Shown here: piece by piece, positions 9,268-20,019 of the stretch
Numbering within the stretch: position 1 is the stretch's first letter
How the letters are laid out: each line of letters opens with the position of its first letter
Assembly (NCBI GenBank): GCA_963575745.1
Contig: CAUYUJ010020762.1
Span: 84,001 to 148,000 of the forward strand
Direction: 5' to 3'
Origin: Prorocentrum cordatum
Taxonomy: Eukaryota > Sar > Dinophyceae > Prorocentrales > Prorocentraceae
DNA length: 64,000 nucleotides
The notes under the pieces: model-generated
The model's database searches: none
What the model was told of the DNA's origin: nothing
What the model saw: only the letters and a program-made list of their open reading frames with translations
Translations under genes and position numbers: made by a program

Positions 9268-10791
9268 TTACCATCCTTCTCCCTCCTCCTCTTCCACCTC
9301 CACCGTGCCGTCGTCCCAGCCTCCTGCTCCCCCCGTCTTCCTCCTCCTCCTCCGCCTCCTCCTCCTCCTCCTCCTCCTCCTCCTCCCCCTCTTCTTCCTC
9401 CTCCTGTTTCTTTCCCTTTTCATATTATTGTCCTTTTCCTTTTCCTCGTCCTCGTCCTCTTCCTCCTCCTCCTCCTCCTCATCATCCCCCTTCCCCTCAA
9501 CCATCTCCTGCCGCGACGTCTCCCCCATGGCGGTGTCGTCGCCAGCCACGGCCACCTCACTAGGAAGCTGCACGTCTCGGCCAGCTTCGGCGTCTCGAAG
9601 AGACGCCGAGGCCGAAGGGGACGCGTCAGAGCCCATGGAGGAGCCGACGGCCAACGCAGGCCCAAGGGGGCCAGGCCTGGGGTCTTCTGGGAGCTCTGAT
9701 GCCTCGAGTCCGAGCGTAGCCGCCGAAGCCCGAAGGCGAGCAGGGCAAGAGAGGACCTCGAGGCGACCGACTCTCACGGCAGTCTTAGCGCCGAGCTTGC
9801 AGTACCCGCAGCGGAAAATCCTCCTCCCTGGGACTTTGACAAACACGTGTCGGAGATGAGACGGGGTGTCACCCGTGTCCTCTTCAGGAGGGGGAGCGCG
9901 GCGGGTACGCTTAACCCGAGGCTTGGTGGGACAGCGCCCTGTGCCACCATAGATGGTGAGGGCACGCACCATCCATCGGAGACAAAGATTATAATTCTTG
10001 AAGGCGACAGCCATGGCCTTACGGGCCTGTTGCGAAGCACCATGTAGATCGCGCCCTCTGGTGGCAGCCAGGTCGGCCCACCGATTACCTCGCGCCACTT
10101 CGCTGCCGCCCCGCTGATGCCCTTTACAAAGCTCGAATGAGACACCACTCTGGAGACCGCCGAGGTCTTGAATTTTTCCCCAGATGGCCTCCCAGAGGTC
10201 CAGGTTGTTTCGACGAGGAGCTAAACACCAAGCTGGACCCCTGACAAGCCCATCGGGCAAACCTTTAAAGTCGGTAACTATAACGACAGGAGGCAGGCAG
10301 GCCATCAGGACTTGAAGGGCAGCGAACATCTCAGCCCGAGGGGAGGTCTGCACAGGACCTGGCAAAGCTCCGTAAACAACACATTGAACTCCGCCACGGT
10401 CGCGATCAGTTAAGGTGGCGAAGCCCCACCCTGCTCGGGCCGACTCGGGCCAGTACCAAATTCGACGACAGGCTCCGTCCGTGTAGACCCTGCCCGAGAC
10501 GCCCCATGGGTTTCCATACAGGATGTGCCAGGCCCCCGAGTCGTCCAAAGGTGGTAGTACGGGGAAACAAGAACGCCCAATAAGTCCACGATCCCAAAAC
10601 CAAGAGCCCTCGACACACGGTGGAAAGCCACAAGTATCCAAGCGAGACATCACCTGTTCACGTTCTTGTGATAGTACATCGGACGAGCATTTCCAAACCA
10701 CATGATGCACCCCACATTTCTCGGCACCGCACATCGCACACTCTGAGCAATCCGTGTATCCCAGCTGTGCAAGCCTTTGCGGTAACTAGCC
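9268..10791 (-). pseudogene. LINE 3' fragment: zinc motif plus RNase H
   Basis: The open frame runs from a stop near 10790 down to 9268. Its first ATG is 10734, but the frame upstream adds a CSECAMCG stretch, giving a Cys/His cluster (C-x2-C-x2-C-x4-C-x3-HH-x4-C) like the zinc region after LINE reverse transcriptases. An RNase H domain follows. Numbered from the ATG, the catalytic set is visible: Asp86 in VYTDGA, Glu135 in PRAEM, Asp155 in IVTDF, His206 in CKGHQ and Asp221 in RWADLAA. A second cysteine cluster lies at about residues 300-330. The C-terminal Glu/Arg-rich tail is a (TCC)n array read in frame, so the true end is uncertain. The reverse transcriptase is missing, so this is a 5'-truncated copy. 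A purine array begins within 70 bp of its 5' end. Confidence 0.8.
9270..9515. repeat. (TCC)n array overlapping the LINE tail
   Basis: (TCC)n with TTTTCC interruptions at the 3' end of the minus-strand RNase H fragment. It encodes the poly-acidic and poly-basic tail of that frame. Confidence 0.9.
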
Positions 10792-10857
10792 AAACGCCAC
10801 CTGTGACGAGCGCCTGAAGCATACCAGCCTCTCGCCACTCGCCCTGCCCGGACAGCG

Positions 10858-11275
10858 AGGAGGAGGAGGGAGAGGGGGAGGAGGAGGAGGAAGACCTCAG
10901 TTGGGAGGTCTAGGAAGAGGAATATGGAGGAGGGGGCAGGGAGCCACGGAGGGAGGGAGTGAGGAAAGGAGGAGGGAGGAGTCAAAGAGAGGGAGGAATG
11001 AAGGGGGAGGAGGGGGAGGAGGGAAAGACGAAAAAGGAAAAAAGAAGGAGGAAAAGAAAGAGGAGGGAGGAGGAGGAGGAGAGGAGAAGGAGGAAGACGG
11101 AGGAGAGGGAGGAGGGGGAGGAGGAGGAGGAGGAGGAGGAGGAGGAGGAGGAGGAGGAGGAGGAGGAGGAGGAGGGGGAGGAGGAGGAGGAGAAGGAAGA
11201 CGGAGGAGGGGGAGGAGGAGGAAGAGGAAGGAGGGGGAGGAGGAGGGCGACGGAGGAGGAGGGGAAGACGGAGGT
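10858..11275. repeat. (GGA)n polypurine array
   Basis: About 400 bp of imperfect GGA repeats with AGGGA and GAAGAC interruptions, longest pure at 11120-11190. It lies between the truncated LINE and the Kelch fragment. Read on the minus strand it is an extended polypyrimidine tract. Confidence 0.95.
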
Positions 11276-11315
11276 TGGGGGCGAGGGCCAGGAGGAGAGC
11301 CCCCCCCAAGCCCGG

Positions 11316-11442
11316 CTCCCCGCACACGTACAGCCGCCCGCCCACCACCGCCGACGACGCGTCCGAGCGCCGGTGCGCCATCGGGGGCAGGGGCTGCCAC
11401 TCCTCCAGGGGGCGGGGCGTTCCCAGGCGTCTCAGCGGCCCC
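11316..11442 (-). pseudogene. Kelch-repeat exon fragment
   Basis: On the minus strand a CGTGCAG acceptor-like site ends at 11443. After it comes a frame reading EEWQPLPPMAHRRSDASSA and then VVGGRLYVCGE. That is a Kelch blade: the Trp, the LPPM, the Arg pair and the GG-x-LYVCG are all in their usual order. Kelch beta-propellers are a large class in dinoflagellate genomes and usually mediate protein-protein binding. Only one blade is present. (GGA)n arrays lie on both sides (10858-11275 and 11500-11580), so they would be intronic polypyrimidine on this strand. No partner exon was found. It may be an exon of a gene extending outside the region or an isolated fragment. Confidence 0.62.
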
Positions 11443-11499
11443 CTGCACGAGATCGTTATTCTTATGTTCCGGCGCTGTCCTGCCCCGGGCTGTCCGGTG

Positions 11500-11790
11500 G
11501 GGCTGGGGCGGGGGGGAGGAGGGAGGAGGAGGAGGGAGGAGGAGGAGGGAGGAGGGAGGAGGGAGGAGGGAGGAGGGGAGGGCAGCCAGCCGATGGTCTG
11601 ACCTTTTTGGGGCTCTGGGCGGCTCCACGTGTGCACCCGCGCGCGCCAGCACTGCGCACCCCATCGGACCTGCGCAGCCTCCTCCTCCTCCTCCTCCTCC
11701 TCCTCCTCCTCCTCCTCCTCCTCCTCCTCCCCTCCCCTCCTCCTCCTCCTCCTCCTCCTCCTCCTCCCCCTCCTCATCCTCCTCGCGAGC
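11500..11790. repeat. (GGA)n and (TCC)n arrays
   Basis: A short GGAGGGA array (11500-11580) and a (TCC)n array (11670-11790). Together with 10858-11275 they give opposite-strand homopurine tracts about 400 bp apart, able to pair in single strands. Confidence 0.92.
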
Positions 11791-12384
11791 CTCCCGACCT
11801 GGGTCAGTCGGGCTCTGCAGGGTCCTGCAGGACCCTGCGGGATCCTGCACCCAGACCCGGGTCGGTGCGCCCCTGGCCCTGCAGGATCCCGCAAGATCGG
11901 GCGCTCTGACTTACCCCCGTTCGCATCGACCCCCGTCGCTTTTGAGTCCCGCCGTGACCTGACCACGGCACCACACCAGAGGATACATGCACCAAGCATG
12001 GCCGCGAGGACTGCTTGAGTGGGACGGGGGGGACACAGACCAAAAAATATGTCCCGACACCCGACGCGGTCAGGTCGTCTGGGGGGGGGGGGCGGATGGC
12101 CCCGATCGCCGATCACCCCGATGATCGTCGGACCCTTGAGAGACAGCCTCCTCCCGGGCGGCCCCGCGGCGCTCGATCGGCCCAGGACTTGGACGGACGC
12201 GGGTGCGGGAGGCAAGCGCCAGCTCCCGGGCAACAGCGCCACGAGAGAAACGAGGGGGGCCGCACGGGGGCCAGGGGAAGGGGCGGGGCGAGGGCGAAAA
12301 AAGGCACCGAGCGGAAGGGACCGACCAACACGCCAAACAGGGACCGAAACCACGCAAGGACAACGATCGATCCGACCTCGGGGG
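11791..12384. other. Unassigned GC-rich spacer
   Basis: Contains CCTGCAGG-rich DNA with a perfect palindrome GGGTCCTGCAGGACCC at 11820-11835 and a G8 run near 12085. Overlapping frames are open on both strands but nothing is recognisable. Confidence 0.45.
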
Positions 12385-12592
12385 TCGACGATCGACGATC
12401 GAGGATCGAGGATCGATCGAGAATCGAGAATCGGGGATCGAGGATCGATCGAAGCTCGAGGATCGATCGAAGATCTAGGATCGAGGATCGGCCTAGGACC
12501 GGTTTATCCGACCTCGAGCATCGAGGAACGATCGAGGGTCGAGGATCGAGGATCCATCGAGGATCGAGGGTCGAGGATCAATCCTCGACCCA
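12385..12592. repeat. GATCGAG short tandem repeats
   Basis: Repeats of GATCGAGGATCGATCGA with 6-8 bp periodicity. Self-complementary GATC/CGATCG cores make this block rich in small palindromes. Confidence 0.9.
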
Positions 12593-12599
12593 CGGCTGC

Positions 12600-13375
12600 G
12601 GGGACCGCAGCGGCGGTCGATCGGTTCAAGACCGATCCATCTCTGAGGCGAAGGCAAGGTGAGCACAAATTCGAACGAGGATACATCGAGACGGAGGGAG
12701 AGAGGGGGGGCCAGGATAAAGCTAAATTCAGCTGGGTGAAACATGAGCGGTGTTCTGATCTGGGTCAGTCTTCGGCCAAGAATATACCAGCGCCAACATT
12801 CAATTTAACCTCCCAAGAATTGCACCCTAACCTGGAAAGTCCCAAGGAGATCCTGAGGAGATCGAATCCTGGCCATGTCATGTGTCCTAAGGAGCCCCAA
12901 GGAACTCCAAAGAATCCTTCTTGGGAAGTCCTGAGGACAAGGGGGAGGGAGGGGCAAGGAAAAGGAGGAGGGCAATGGCGTCGACTTTCTGCTCCCCCGA
13001 ACCTACCGAACGTTGTGGGAAGACCTGTCCAAGAATTACAGGACGGAGGCAGGGTGAGGACAAATTCGGATGAGGATACAATGGAAAAAACCCTGACATC
13101 CAGCGGGCCTGGAGGATGCATCGGGCGCTGCGACCGTTCCAGAGCGTTCCGGAACGCTCTGAGATCGTTCAAGCGCTTCTCTGGAGTATTCCTCACCCGA
13201 TCCATCCGAGATGGTCGATTAGGCGGCCACATGTGAATCCTGCCCCCACTTTTAAGAGGCGGCCACATGTGAGCATGTCGGACATATTAGAAGACTTAAA
13301 CCCCATTGAGGGTCCGGTAAGCCGAATTGAGCCCCAGACTAGCGGGAGTAAGCCGAATTAAGCAGGATTAGGATG
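12600..13375. repeat. Paired dispersed repeat with GTTCCGGAAC palindrome
   Basis: Two related segments (12640-12700 and 13035-13100) share GAGGACAAATTCGGATGAGG-type sequence. The second continues into a block (13120-13200) that matches 57106-57315. The spacer between holds no recognisable gene. Confidence 0.6.
13141..13160. repeat. Perfect 20-bp palindrome
   Basis: AGAGCGTTCCGGAACGCTCT equals its own reverse complement. A shortened form (AGCGTTCCGGAACGCT) is in the related repeat at about 57283-57298. Confidence 0.95.
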
Positions 13376-13394
13376 GATAAAACAGCATCCTCCT

Positions 13395-13918
13395 CCTCCT
13401 CCTCCTCCGCCTCATCAGCAGCAGCAGCATCAGTATCAGTATCAGAACCATTATCAGCATCATCATCCTCATCATCATCAGCATCATCATCATCGTCAGC
13501 AGCATCATCGCCATCACCATCACCATCACCATCATCAACACCATCAACATCACCATCACCATCACCATTACCATCACCAGCATCATCACCATCACCATCA
13601 CCATCACCGCCAACAGCATCATCATCATCGTCCGCATCAGCATCAGCATCAGCATCGTCATCATTATCATCATCATCATCAAAATCCGCATGGTCATCAG
13701 CAGCACCATCAGCATAAGCATATTCATCTTCATATTCATCTGCATCATCGTCATCATCGTCATCATCATCAGCAGCATCAGCATCAGCATCAACATCATC
13801 ATCATCATCATCATCAGCATCATCATCAGCATCAGCATCAGCATCAGCATCAGCATCTTCATCATCACCATCATCATCATCATCATCAGCATCATCATCA
13901 TCATCATCATCATCATCT
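13395..13918. repeat. (CAT)n/(CAG)n trinucleotide array
   Basis: About 520 bp of CATCAT, CAGCAT and CACCAT repeats. It gives spurious long Asp-, Met-, Ser- and Ile-rich frames on both strands. Confidence 0.97.
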
Positions 13919-14815
13919 GGGCAGCGGGTCGCAGGGCAGCAAGGTGGCAGCGCGACGTCGTAGCACATCGTGGTTCGAGAGGTTTCCGAACTTGGGTTTA
14001 GACCCGAACGCTCAAACCCAAATCTCCGGCGAACCGCTCGGCCCGCCCATTCGACCGTCGTCGGGGTGCGCCAGGGAGAAGTGATTCATAAGCAAAGGGA
14101 ATAAATGAGGAGGAGGAGGAGGAGGAAGAGGAGGAGGAGAGGGAGGACGAGGATCGGTATCGGGATCGGGCTCGTGGAGTTCGCGTGTCAACTCGACCGA
14201 GGCGTGTGAAACCCTATATCGTGCTGCGCATAGAACTCTGAGTGGCGTGACTTTGTGAGACGTCGACCTTCTGTGGCGACCCCTGCGCTCGGGCAGGGCC
14301 GCACTGCCCCATTAGGGGCAACCCCCCCTCGAGGCACGCAGCCGTGGGGGCGCCCCCTGGGGACCGATGAATTACACCTAGCCTCGGGCATCCCCTCATA
14401 AAGGCGAGAAGCCCGTAGCCCCACCACCCCGCTCCCGCAACCCAACAGCACGGAGCCACAAGGGCCAGAAGCCGCACTGCTAGGTCGGTGGGAGGGGAGC
14501 AGCAGAGTTACGTACCTCAGGGGGGGCCCGAGAGACGTATACACAGGACGGGGACCGCTGTAAAAAACCCCACGAGAGAAAATTATCTTCCCTGGGAATG
14601 CCCACGGCCTCCTCCTCTCCTTCCACCTCCTCCTCGTCCGCGTCCCCTGGGCGTCGGCCTTAAAAGAACCGTGGGGACGGGCGGAAGAGAGGGGCCGTAG
14701 GCCGTAGGGAATGGGAGAGGGGTGGGCGCAGTCCTATCTCGTAGCACATCGGGCGGTACGCGTCCTCGCGCGATCAGCTCACGAAGGCGGGCACTCTCAT
14801 GGAGCGCTGATGGCG
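13919..14815. other. Spacer downstream of the LINE
   Basis: Contains a short (GGA)n array at 14108-14153 and otherwise unassigned GC-rich DNA. Minus-strand frames across 14188-14544 have no recognisable domain. It follows the 3' end of the minus-strand LINE and may include its untranslated tail. Confidence 0.4.
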
Positions 14816-14890
14816 GCCGTACTTCAGAAGGTTGAAATAGCACAGGTGGAGGCCGTACTTCCGAAGGTTGACTGTGCACACCATCAGCAG
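14816..14890. repeat. 37-bp direct duplication
   Basis: GGCCGTACTTCAGAAGGTTGA at about 14816 recurs as GGCCGTACTTCCGAAGGTTGA 37 bp later, just past the LINE stop codon. Short repeated tails of this kind are common at LINE 3' ends. Confidence 0.7.
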
Positions 14891-14899
14891 TAGTCGCGT

Positions 14900-16981
14900 T
14901 CACTTCTTCAACTGATTCAGCAGCTTTGCCGCATCTCTCTCCAGTGGGCCGCGGGGTGGAGGGCCTATCAGGCGCTCGCCCTTCATGTCCAGGATGGCCG
15001 AGCGCAACATCGGAATCAGCTTGCGGCCGAGCACGTGGTCTGAGTCGATCGCCACGATGAGACGGCCTTTCTTCTCGAGGGCCTGCTGCTCGCCCTTGTC
15101 GCGCTTCCACTGCCAGTGAAGTACCATTTCTCCGACGGCGTGGATGGTCATCTTCTGCACGTACTCTAGATAGAAGTTCTTGAGCTCCTTGCCCCACGGT
15201 GTGTCCTGTCTGGCCAACCACATCAGCCCTGATATGAATATGTGTAGATGCGGGGGGGCGCGACTTTTGAAGTCCACGTTCTCGCCTTTCTTGCGTTTCT
15301 CTGCCAGATCTTGAGAAATCTCTTGGTACCGTCGGCCTGCAATCTCCATCTCGTCTGCGAAGCCTCCATCTGTGAAGAAGAGCGCCCACGTCGTGTATAC
15401 CGTCGCCGTCAGCTCCGCGATGGCCCTGCTGTCCGCCAGCACAGACGTGTGATGAGGATGACCAGCTTCGCGATGACCTCGCTGTCGCCTTTGCCTGCCT
15501 GCAGCGCCGCCCGCGCCTCGGTCTTGGCCTTCTTCACGTCTGGTGGTCCCCCAGCAGGTGGGGGTGTCTGTAGCCAAGCGGGGGCCTCCACGTCGGCCAT
15601 ATACTCCAAGTATGTCAGTAGCGACGGTACGGCTCACAGGAGCTGGTGGCACCACTTCTCGAGGAAGATGGCTACGGAGGTGGACGCAGAGATCGTCCAA
15701 GTCGGCAGCTCGATAGTGGCATAGAACACAGTTTAGCAAGAGAACGGGCTGGACGGGGAGGAGCGTGAGTGTACCTCTGTTCGGGCATTGACCTTTAAGG
15801 ATAGCGCGTTGAAGATGTTTGTACGCATTCCCCTGGCACCCAAACGTCTGTCGGCACACGATACACGTATTTGTTGGTGTGAGGACCGAACTAAGATTTC
15901 GAACCAGGTGGATCGTGCGCATGTGGTTTAGGAGATCCCGACGGGTACTGAATTTGCTACCACATATTTTGTTCTCTCCCATCTCAGTCTCGAGCAGCCA
16001 GTCGCACGTCCAGTCCTTCTGGGCCTCAGCGGGTGGAGGCACAGCGTCAGGCACCGTCTGCATGTGAGCCGGTGGAACAGCATGCGACAGAGCACGAGCT
16101 CGGATCTCCGTGAAGTCTAGCTGGGAGAGCTCTTCAAAAACGTCCTTGTCGGTCAGCCGCCCAGTGTTAGCACTGATGTAGCTACACACTTCCTGCCCCC
16201 CGTCCATGTCCTCGGCGGCCCTCTGGAAGTCCCTCTGGAGCCTGTGGAGCCATGGGGAAGCTGCAGTAGAAGGTACATCCCCTGCTAGGTGCCCACCTCT
16301 ATCTCCAGGAACCTCGAGAAACCCAAAAAGTAGGCAAAGTTCCTGGGAGTGCCTCTTGGGGTCCTTGGCCCATCCTGCGTACCAATGTAGACGACGAATG
16401 ATAAGTTCCGTCTCCGACGACGCGATCCTCCAGTAGGCCAATATCTCCTTCGTCGACATCGATCGTACTTCGTCCTCGTGGTAAGTCGTAGCTCGTCCCT
16501 GCATCGCCCGTCGGCCGAGTCGTGCAATCTGACTGTCTAGCCTACCGTAGTGCACTGGACCCAGGAGCAGGGGTTCGAGGCCCGAAAGGGCTGTATTCTG
16601 CACAAAATTGATGAACAGAGTCCGTATCCACCGATACGGGAGTGAAAGAGACCATACTCTACCCAATGAGTAAAAAGAGTCTGCGCTCGCTGCGCAGCGT
16701 CGGCCAACCTCGACCTCGACTGACTGGTTGATACTCAGCATCGGCCCGAGGCAGCGCACTGTGCCCTTAAAGTTGCCCGGCACAAACTCTGGATGGGATC
16801 GCGCCCACCATTTACAGGTTGCGGCCCCTGCCCCGTGAAAATACACCTGGAGTTCCTGCTTTGATGGGTTCCGAGCATACCCCACCTCCCCCAGCTTCTG
16901 ATCAAGATCGTCGTCGAAATCCCTGAGCGTGTCCAGGAAGTCTTTTAGGGGAATCGGAACGGGAACCAGATGTGCCTGCAA
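14900..16981 (-). pseudogene. LINE RT thumb, zinc fingers and C-terminal domain
   Basis: A 693-codon frame with a non-ATG first codon; it is a continuation, not an independent gene. It begins about 3 residues after the motif B turn, then reads FDDDLDQKLGEVGYARNPSK, which matches the helix and N-x-x-K that normally follow the YADD box. The YADD box itself and about 20-30 residues are absent, so the catalytic motif C appears deleted. Thumb sequence follows to about residue 250. Paired Cys-His fingers follow at about 335-440: CDWLLETEMGENKIC with HMRTIH, CIVCRQTFGC with H, and CVLCHYRAADL with HLRSH. The last 180 residues are a conserved-looking domain I cannot name. TGA or TAA termination is at 14900. 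Confidence 0.75.
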
Positions 16982-17481
16982 AACGTCAGGCCCCCTATGA
17001 GCCCCCCTTCCCCCGTCTTCAGAGTGACCTCGCCCTCCAGAGCCTCAAGAGTGATCGTGCTGAGCTTGAAACGTTGAATACAAAGATCTATATCCCCGGG
17101 CTGTGCGTACATGCGCGTGGTCTCCTCCAACTCCCCCCACCGTCCGCAAGCGAAAGCGTTGCTCAGATCCTTGTAACTCAGGGCGAAGCAGCAGCCTGCC
17201 TTGCGAAGCCGCCAGCCTAGTAGCTGATTTACGAAAATGGCGCCCTCGCGCCTCTTGCCTGGAATGAAGCCGTGCTCGAAAATCTTGCGAGGCACGCGCA
17301 ACATGTCGCGGTAAAAAAGGCTGTTCCCAGGGCGCCCATCACGCGCGCAGTTCCACGACCCTTGGGACCAGGTCTCGCATTCTTCCGAAGCTGAGCGCCC
17401 TGGGAGCGACGCCATGCCACTGGTGCCCTGGTTGTCGAACGGATATGCCGAAAGGCTGCTTCCATGCTTTTTTTGAAACAT
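16945..17481 (-). pseudogene. LINE reverse transcriptase, motif A-B part
   Basis: A 178-codon frame holding the RT palm core. Motif A is ALSYKDLSNAFACG with catalytic Asp at residue 105. The motif B-like glycine-rich turn is KTGEGGLIGG at about 155-164. The frame then leaves the conserved reading; the downstream 693-codon frame takes over in another phase right after GGLIGG. The upstream VNQLLGWRLRKAG helix is typical of the family. Confidence 0.72.
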
Positions 17482-17903
17482 TCCACGCCTGGCAGTGAGA
17501 GATCAAAACCTACTCCGTAGCCGTCATGCTTGATGTTGCGCTCTGGGTCCAGACACATCAACCAGAGCTCCATCGGCGCCGTATCACGTGGCACTGCTCG
17601 CCGTTGTTGTGCTCGCCGAAAGAAACGTGTGACTCGCCATGCATCCTTCTGTGCCAACTCACAGTCGTCGACACTAATATAAACAGTCCCAGGATCGGGA
17701 TAATCTTCCAGTAGTTGCGCCGCCGTCTTGGGCGACGCGCGCATGCCGCCCTCACATCCAGGGAGGCTCCAATACTGTGTGATCGCTGCCCCCGTGAACG
17801 CGCCACCTCGAATCAATCGGCCATCCCTTTCTTTGCACCATATCTGCATGCCCCCGCGATTCGTGTGAGTCGCATGGCCTCTGCAAGCTTCCTTGTGTTC
17901 CAT
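17229..17903 (-). pseudogene. LINE reverse transcriptase, N-terminal part
   Basis: Useful sequence runs from about 17860 (IWCKERDGRLIRGGAF) to about 17440 (FRHIRS); the rest of the frame is shadow. It should hold the RT fingers region (GTVYISVDDCELAQKDAW and the following helix). I recognise it by position between the linker and the motif A frame, not by strong motifs. Confidence 0.5.
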
Positions 17904-17947
17904 GCGTCGTCAATCTCCTGCAGAAGATCCTCACGTCGTCGGCGCTG

Positions 17948-18448
17948 TTACTCCTGCCTCTGAAGCTTGAGCTGTTGAGAAATCCTCTTGAGTGCTGCCT
18001 CACATATTGCCAATTTCTCATCATCCGCTGCAGTACGTGCCAGTCGAAAATCCATTCGTTCCCGGAGCAGCCGTTCCCGTTCATCTTCTTCTCGCCGATA
18101 GCTCCCGTCCATCGTGACCTTGGCTGTGAAGAATCTTTGTCCCACCTGAATGAGAAGTGATTCAATGAATGCAAAGGTCTCGTCTGGTCGTCCCCGCGTT
18201 AGTAGCTCCCGCCACATGTCTTCGTTGTCCATCAGCTGCTGGTGAGCGGCCCTCAAAAACTCGGGTCGCTGGTCCCCACGACGCACTGCGTCCATGATTG
18301 CGCCCATGTTCCAAGGAGGCTTCAATACCTTTTCTCGCGGGGTCCAGTCCTTGATGCATCTAATTTCCATGTACAATGGGACATGGTCTCTAGAAGACGT
18401 CCACGGTATGCTTGGAGTGAGGCTCCGAGTCGATACAAAGGGTGGCAA
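17948..18448 (-). pseudogene. LINE linker between endonuclease and RT
   Basis: Overlaps the end of the endonuclease frame in another frame. The meaningful part starts near 18385 (DHVPLYMEIRCIKDW), continues with helical, charged sequence (RRGDQRPEFLRAAHQQL, FAFIESLLIQVGQRFF) and ends RISQQLKLQRQE with a stop at 17948. This is the usual place for the helical linker of dinoflagellate LINE polyproteins. A frameshift near 18390 is needed to join it to the endonuclease. Confidence 0.6.
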
Positions 18449-19191
18449 GCTCGAACGAAATCCGCCATGCCCAGTGGGGCGCAGATAAAATCAATAGTAC
18501 TCTGACCGCCAGATGTGCCGAAGAAAGTGGGTTGTAGATCCGCCGACCGTGTGTTCATCGCCAACATAAAATGTTGCTCGTGTACCTGTCTAAGTCGCTC
18601 CCCTGCTCCCAGTCTGCGATGCTCTCGGCTGCGGCCATCGTCCACTGCGTCAGTCACAACATCTTGCCATGATCCTGCCGCTCTGCTGATGCCCTGCCCG
18701 TCATTGAGGTCCACGTATAATAGTGGTGTGCTCCGAAAAGGTAGTGCCGAAAGTACGCTATCATACCAGGCTATGAGCACCTTTACTATCTGCAGATAGT
18801 TGGGGTTCTCCTTCGCGTACTTCGGCTGGGGAGGGAAATATAGAATGATGATCGTGAGGTCAAGGGGTCCTCTAAGAAGTCGCACTGCCATGGCGCGCCC
18901 GTGCGCCCCTGGGGGGCTCGCCCACGTCCTGCGGATGTGCTTTTGGGAGAAGGACGGGTGTAGGATAACTGCGCATCCAGTCGAGCGGTTGGTGTATGGC
19001 CCATCTCCTGCTTCTGCCTCCAAAACTTGATGACCTGCGATGCGCCGTCCGAGAATCCCCTCACTCTTACGATGGGTCGAGCGGGTTCCCGCCAGGGCGA
19101 TGATGTCCATGCTGGGGCATGCCAATATGATCTCGTCCATTCTCGACCCTGCGGCATGGAGGGGGTACAACCCCAAGAAGCTGAGGGTCAT
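18322..19191 (-). pseudogene. LINE apurinic-type endonuclease domain
   Basis: A 289-codon frame with the exonuclease-endonuclease-phosphatase layout of LINE endonucleases, which nick target DNA to prime reverse transcription. Visible blocks: MDIIALAG (about 28-35, where the usual metal-binding Glu is replaced), GCAVIL (72-77), TIIILYFPP (113-121), YVDLNDG with Asp161 and Asn163, and FFGTSGGQSTIDFI (223-236) with the Ser-x-x-Asp pair near 231-234. The C-terminal SDH-like block is not clear and the frame degenerates after about residue 255. The first ATG is used for lack of better evidence. The missing Glu suggests inactivity. Confidence 0.75.
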
Positions 19192-19309
19192 CGGCCAGCG
19201 GGCCGCCGCTGTCTGGCTAAGTGTTCGGCAGAAAGCCAGACGGGCCCCCTGGTGGACCGCATGGACGCTGCTGTGAATCTGCCTTGGGCTGTCACGGCAG
19301 CTGGGAGGA

Positions 19310-19570
19310 CGAGGAGGAGGAGGAGGAGGAGGAGGAGGAGGAGGAGGAGGAGGAGGAGGAGGAGGGGAGGAGCAGAAACAAGGGAGGAGAGAGGAGGAGA
19401 CGGGAGGAGAGAGGAGGAGGAGGAGGAGGAGGAGGAGGAGGAGGAGGAGGAGGAGGGAGGAGGAGGAGGAGGAAGAGGAGGAGGAGAGGAGGAGGAGGAG
19501 GAGGAGGAGGAGGAGGAGAGAGGAGGAGGAGGAGGAGGAGGAGGAGGAGGAGGAGGAGGAGGAGGAGGAC
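19310..19570. repeat. (GGA)n polypurine array
   Basis: About 260 bp of (GGA)n beginning 120 bp from the LINE 5' end. It is polypyrimidine in the LINE sense strand. 19571-19754 is C/T-rich spacer with a C11 run near 19690. Confidence 0.96.
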
Positions 19571-19754
19571 CCCTCGTCCTCCTCCCTCCTTCTCCTCCTC
19601 CTTACAAGGGGCCGCGCCGTCCTCGGCGCCAGGCAGGAGGCTCTCCATGGAGCTCAAGTTGCCGCAGGAGCTGTTCCATCCTGCCCCCCCCCCCCCCCAC
19701 GAGGGTTGCCACGGCGGCGGAGGAGGGATCCCCATCTCCTCGCGTCGCGAATAA

Positions 19755-19945
19755 GTCACATCTCAAAGGAGGAACAGGTACCGATAAAGCTACCCTTGCC
19801 TCATGTTTCCCATTCTGGGGCCTCCAGGAAGGCCCTCGTCGCCACCGCTGGAGTCGCCTCGAAATTCTGGTCAGAACGCACTCCAGGGGAGGTCCAGGAA
19901 GAAGTGGTATCGGTACCTGTTGGTTTCCGCTACCACGGCGCGCTG
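19755..19945 (+). repeat. Interspersed element B, copy 1
   Basis: The core reads GTCGCCACCGCTGG, GTCGCCTCGAAATTCTGG, TCAGAACGCACTCCAGGGGA and GGTATCGGTACC. Other copies are at 28255-28350 (-), 28993-29105 (+), 39300-39425 (-), 54753-54875 (-), 58552-58650 (-) and 63545-63730 (+). The best match is the copy at 63.5 kb, which shares the flanking GGAGGAACARGTACC. Confidence 0.85.
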
Positions 19946-20019
19946 TTACCTGATCCCACGATCCAGCAGCCAGCGTCTTGCCGTCAAGTGACAACTTGAC
20001 AGGAGAGACATACAGTCAA

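Larger units (their letters stand above)
14816..19191 (-). mobile_element. Non-LTR retrotransposon (LINE), degenerate
   Basis: A 4.3-kb element on the minus strand with endonuclease, linker, reverse transcriptase, zinc-finger and C-terminal regions in the canonical order, spread over at least four frames. It codes from 19191 down to 14900 and ends with a short tandem duplication. There is no RNase H, unlike the fragment at 9.3-10.8 kb, so the two are different families or different parts. A (GGA)n array begins about 120 bp beyond the 5' end. No ORF1 is attached. Frameshifts make it non-autonomous now. Confidence 0.85.

Noticed and set aside
13368-13968. Long Asp-, Met- and Ser-rich ORFs in the (CAT)n region
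   Set aside because: They are translations of a trinucleotide array in each frame, with no non-repetitive sequence.
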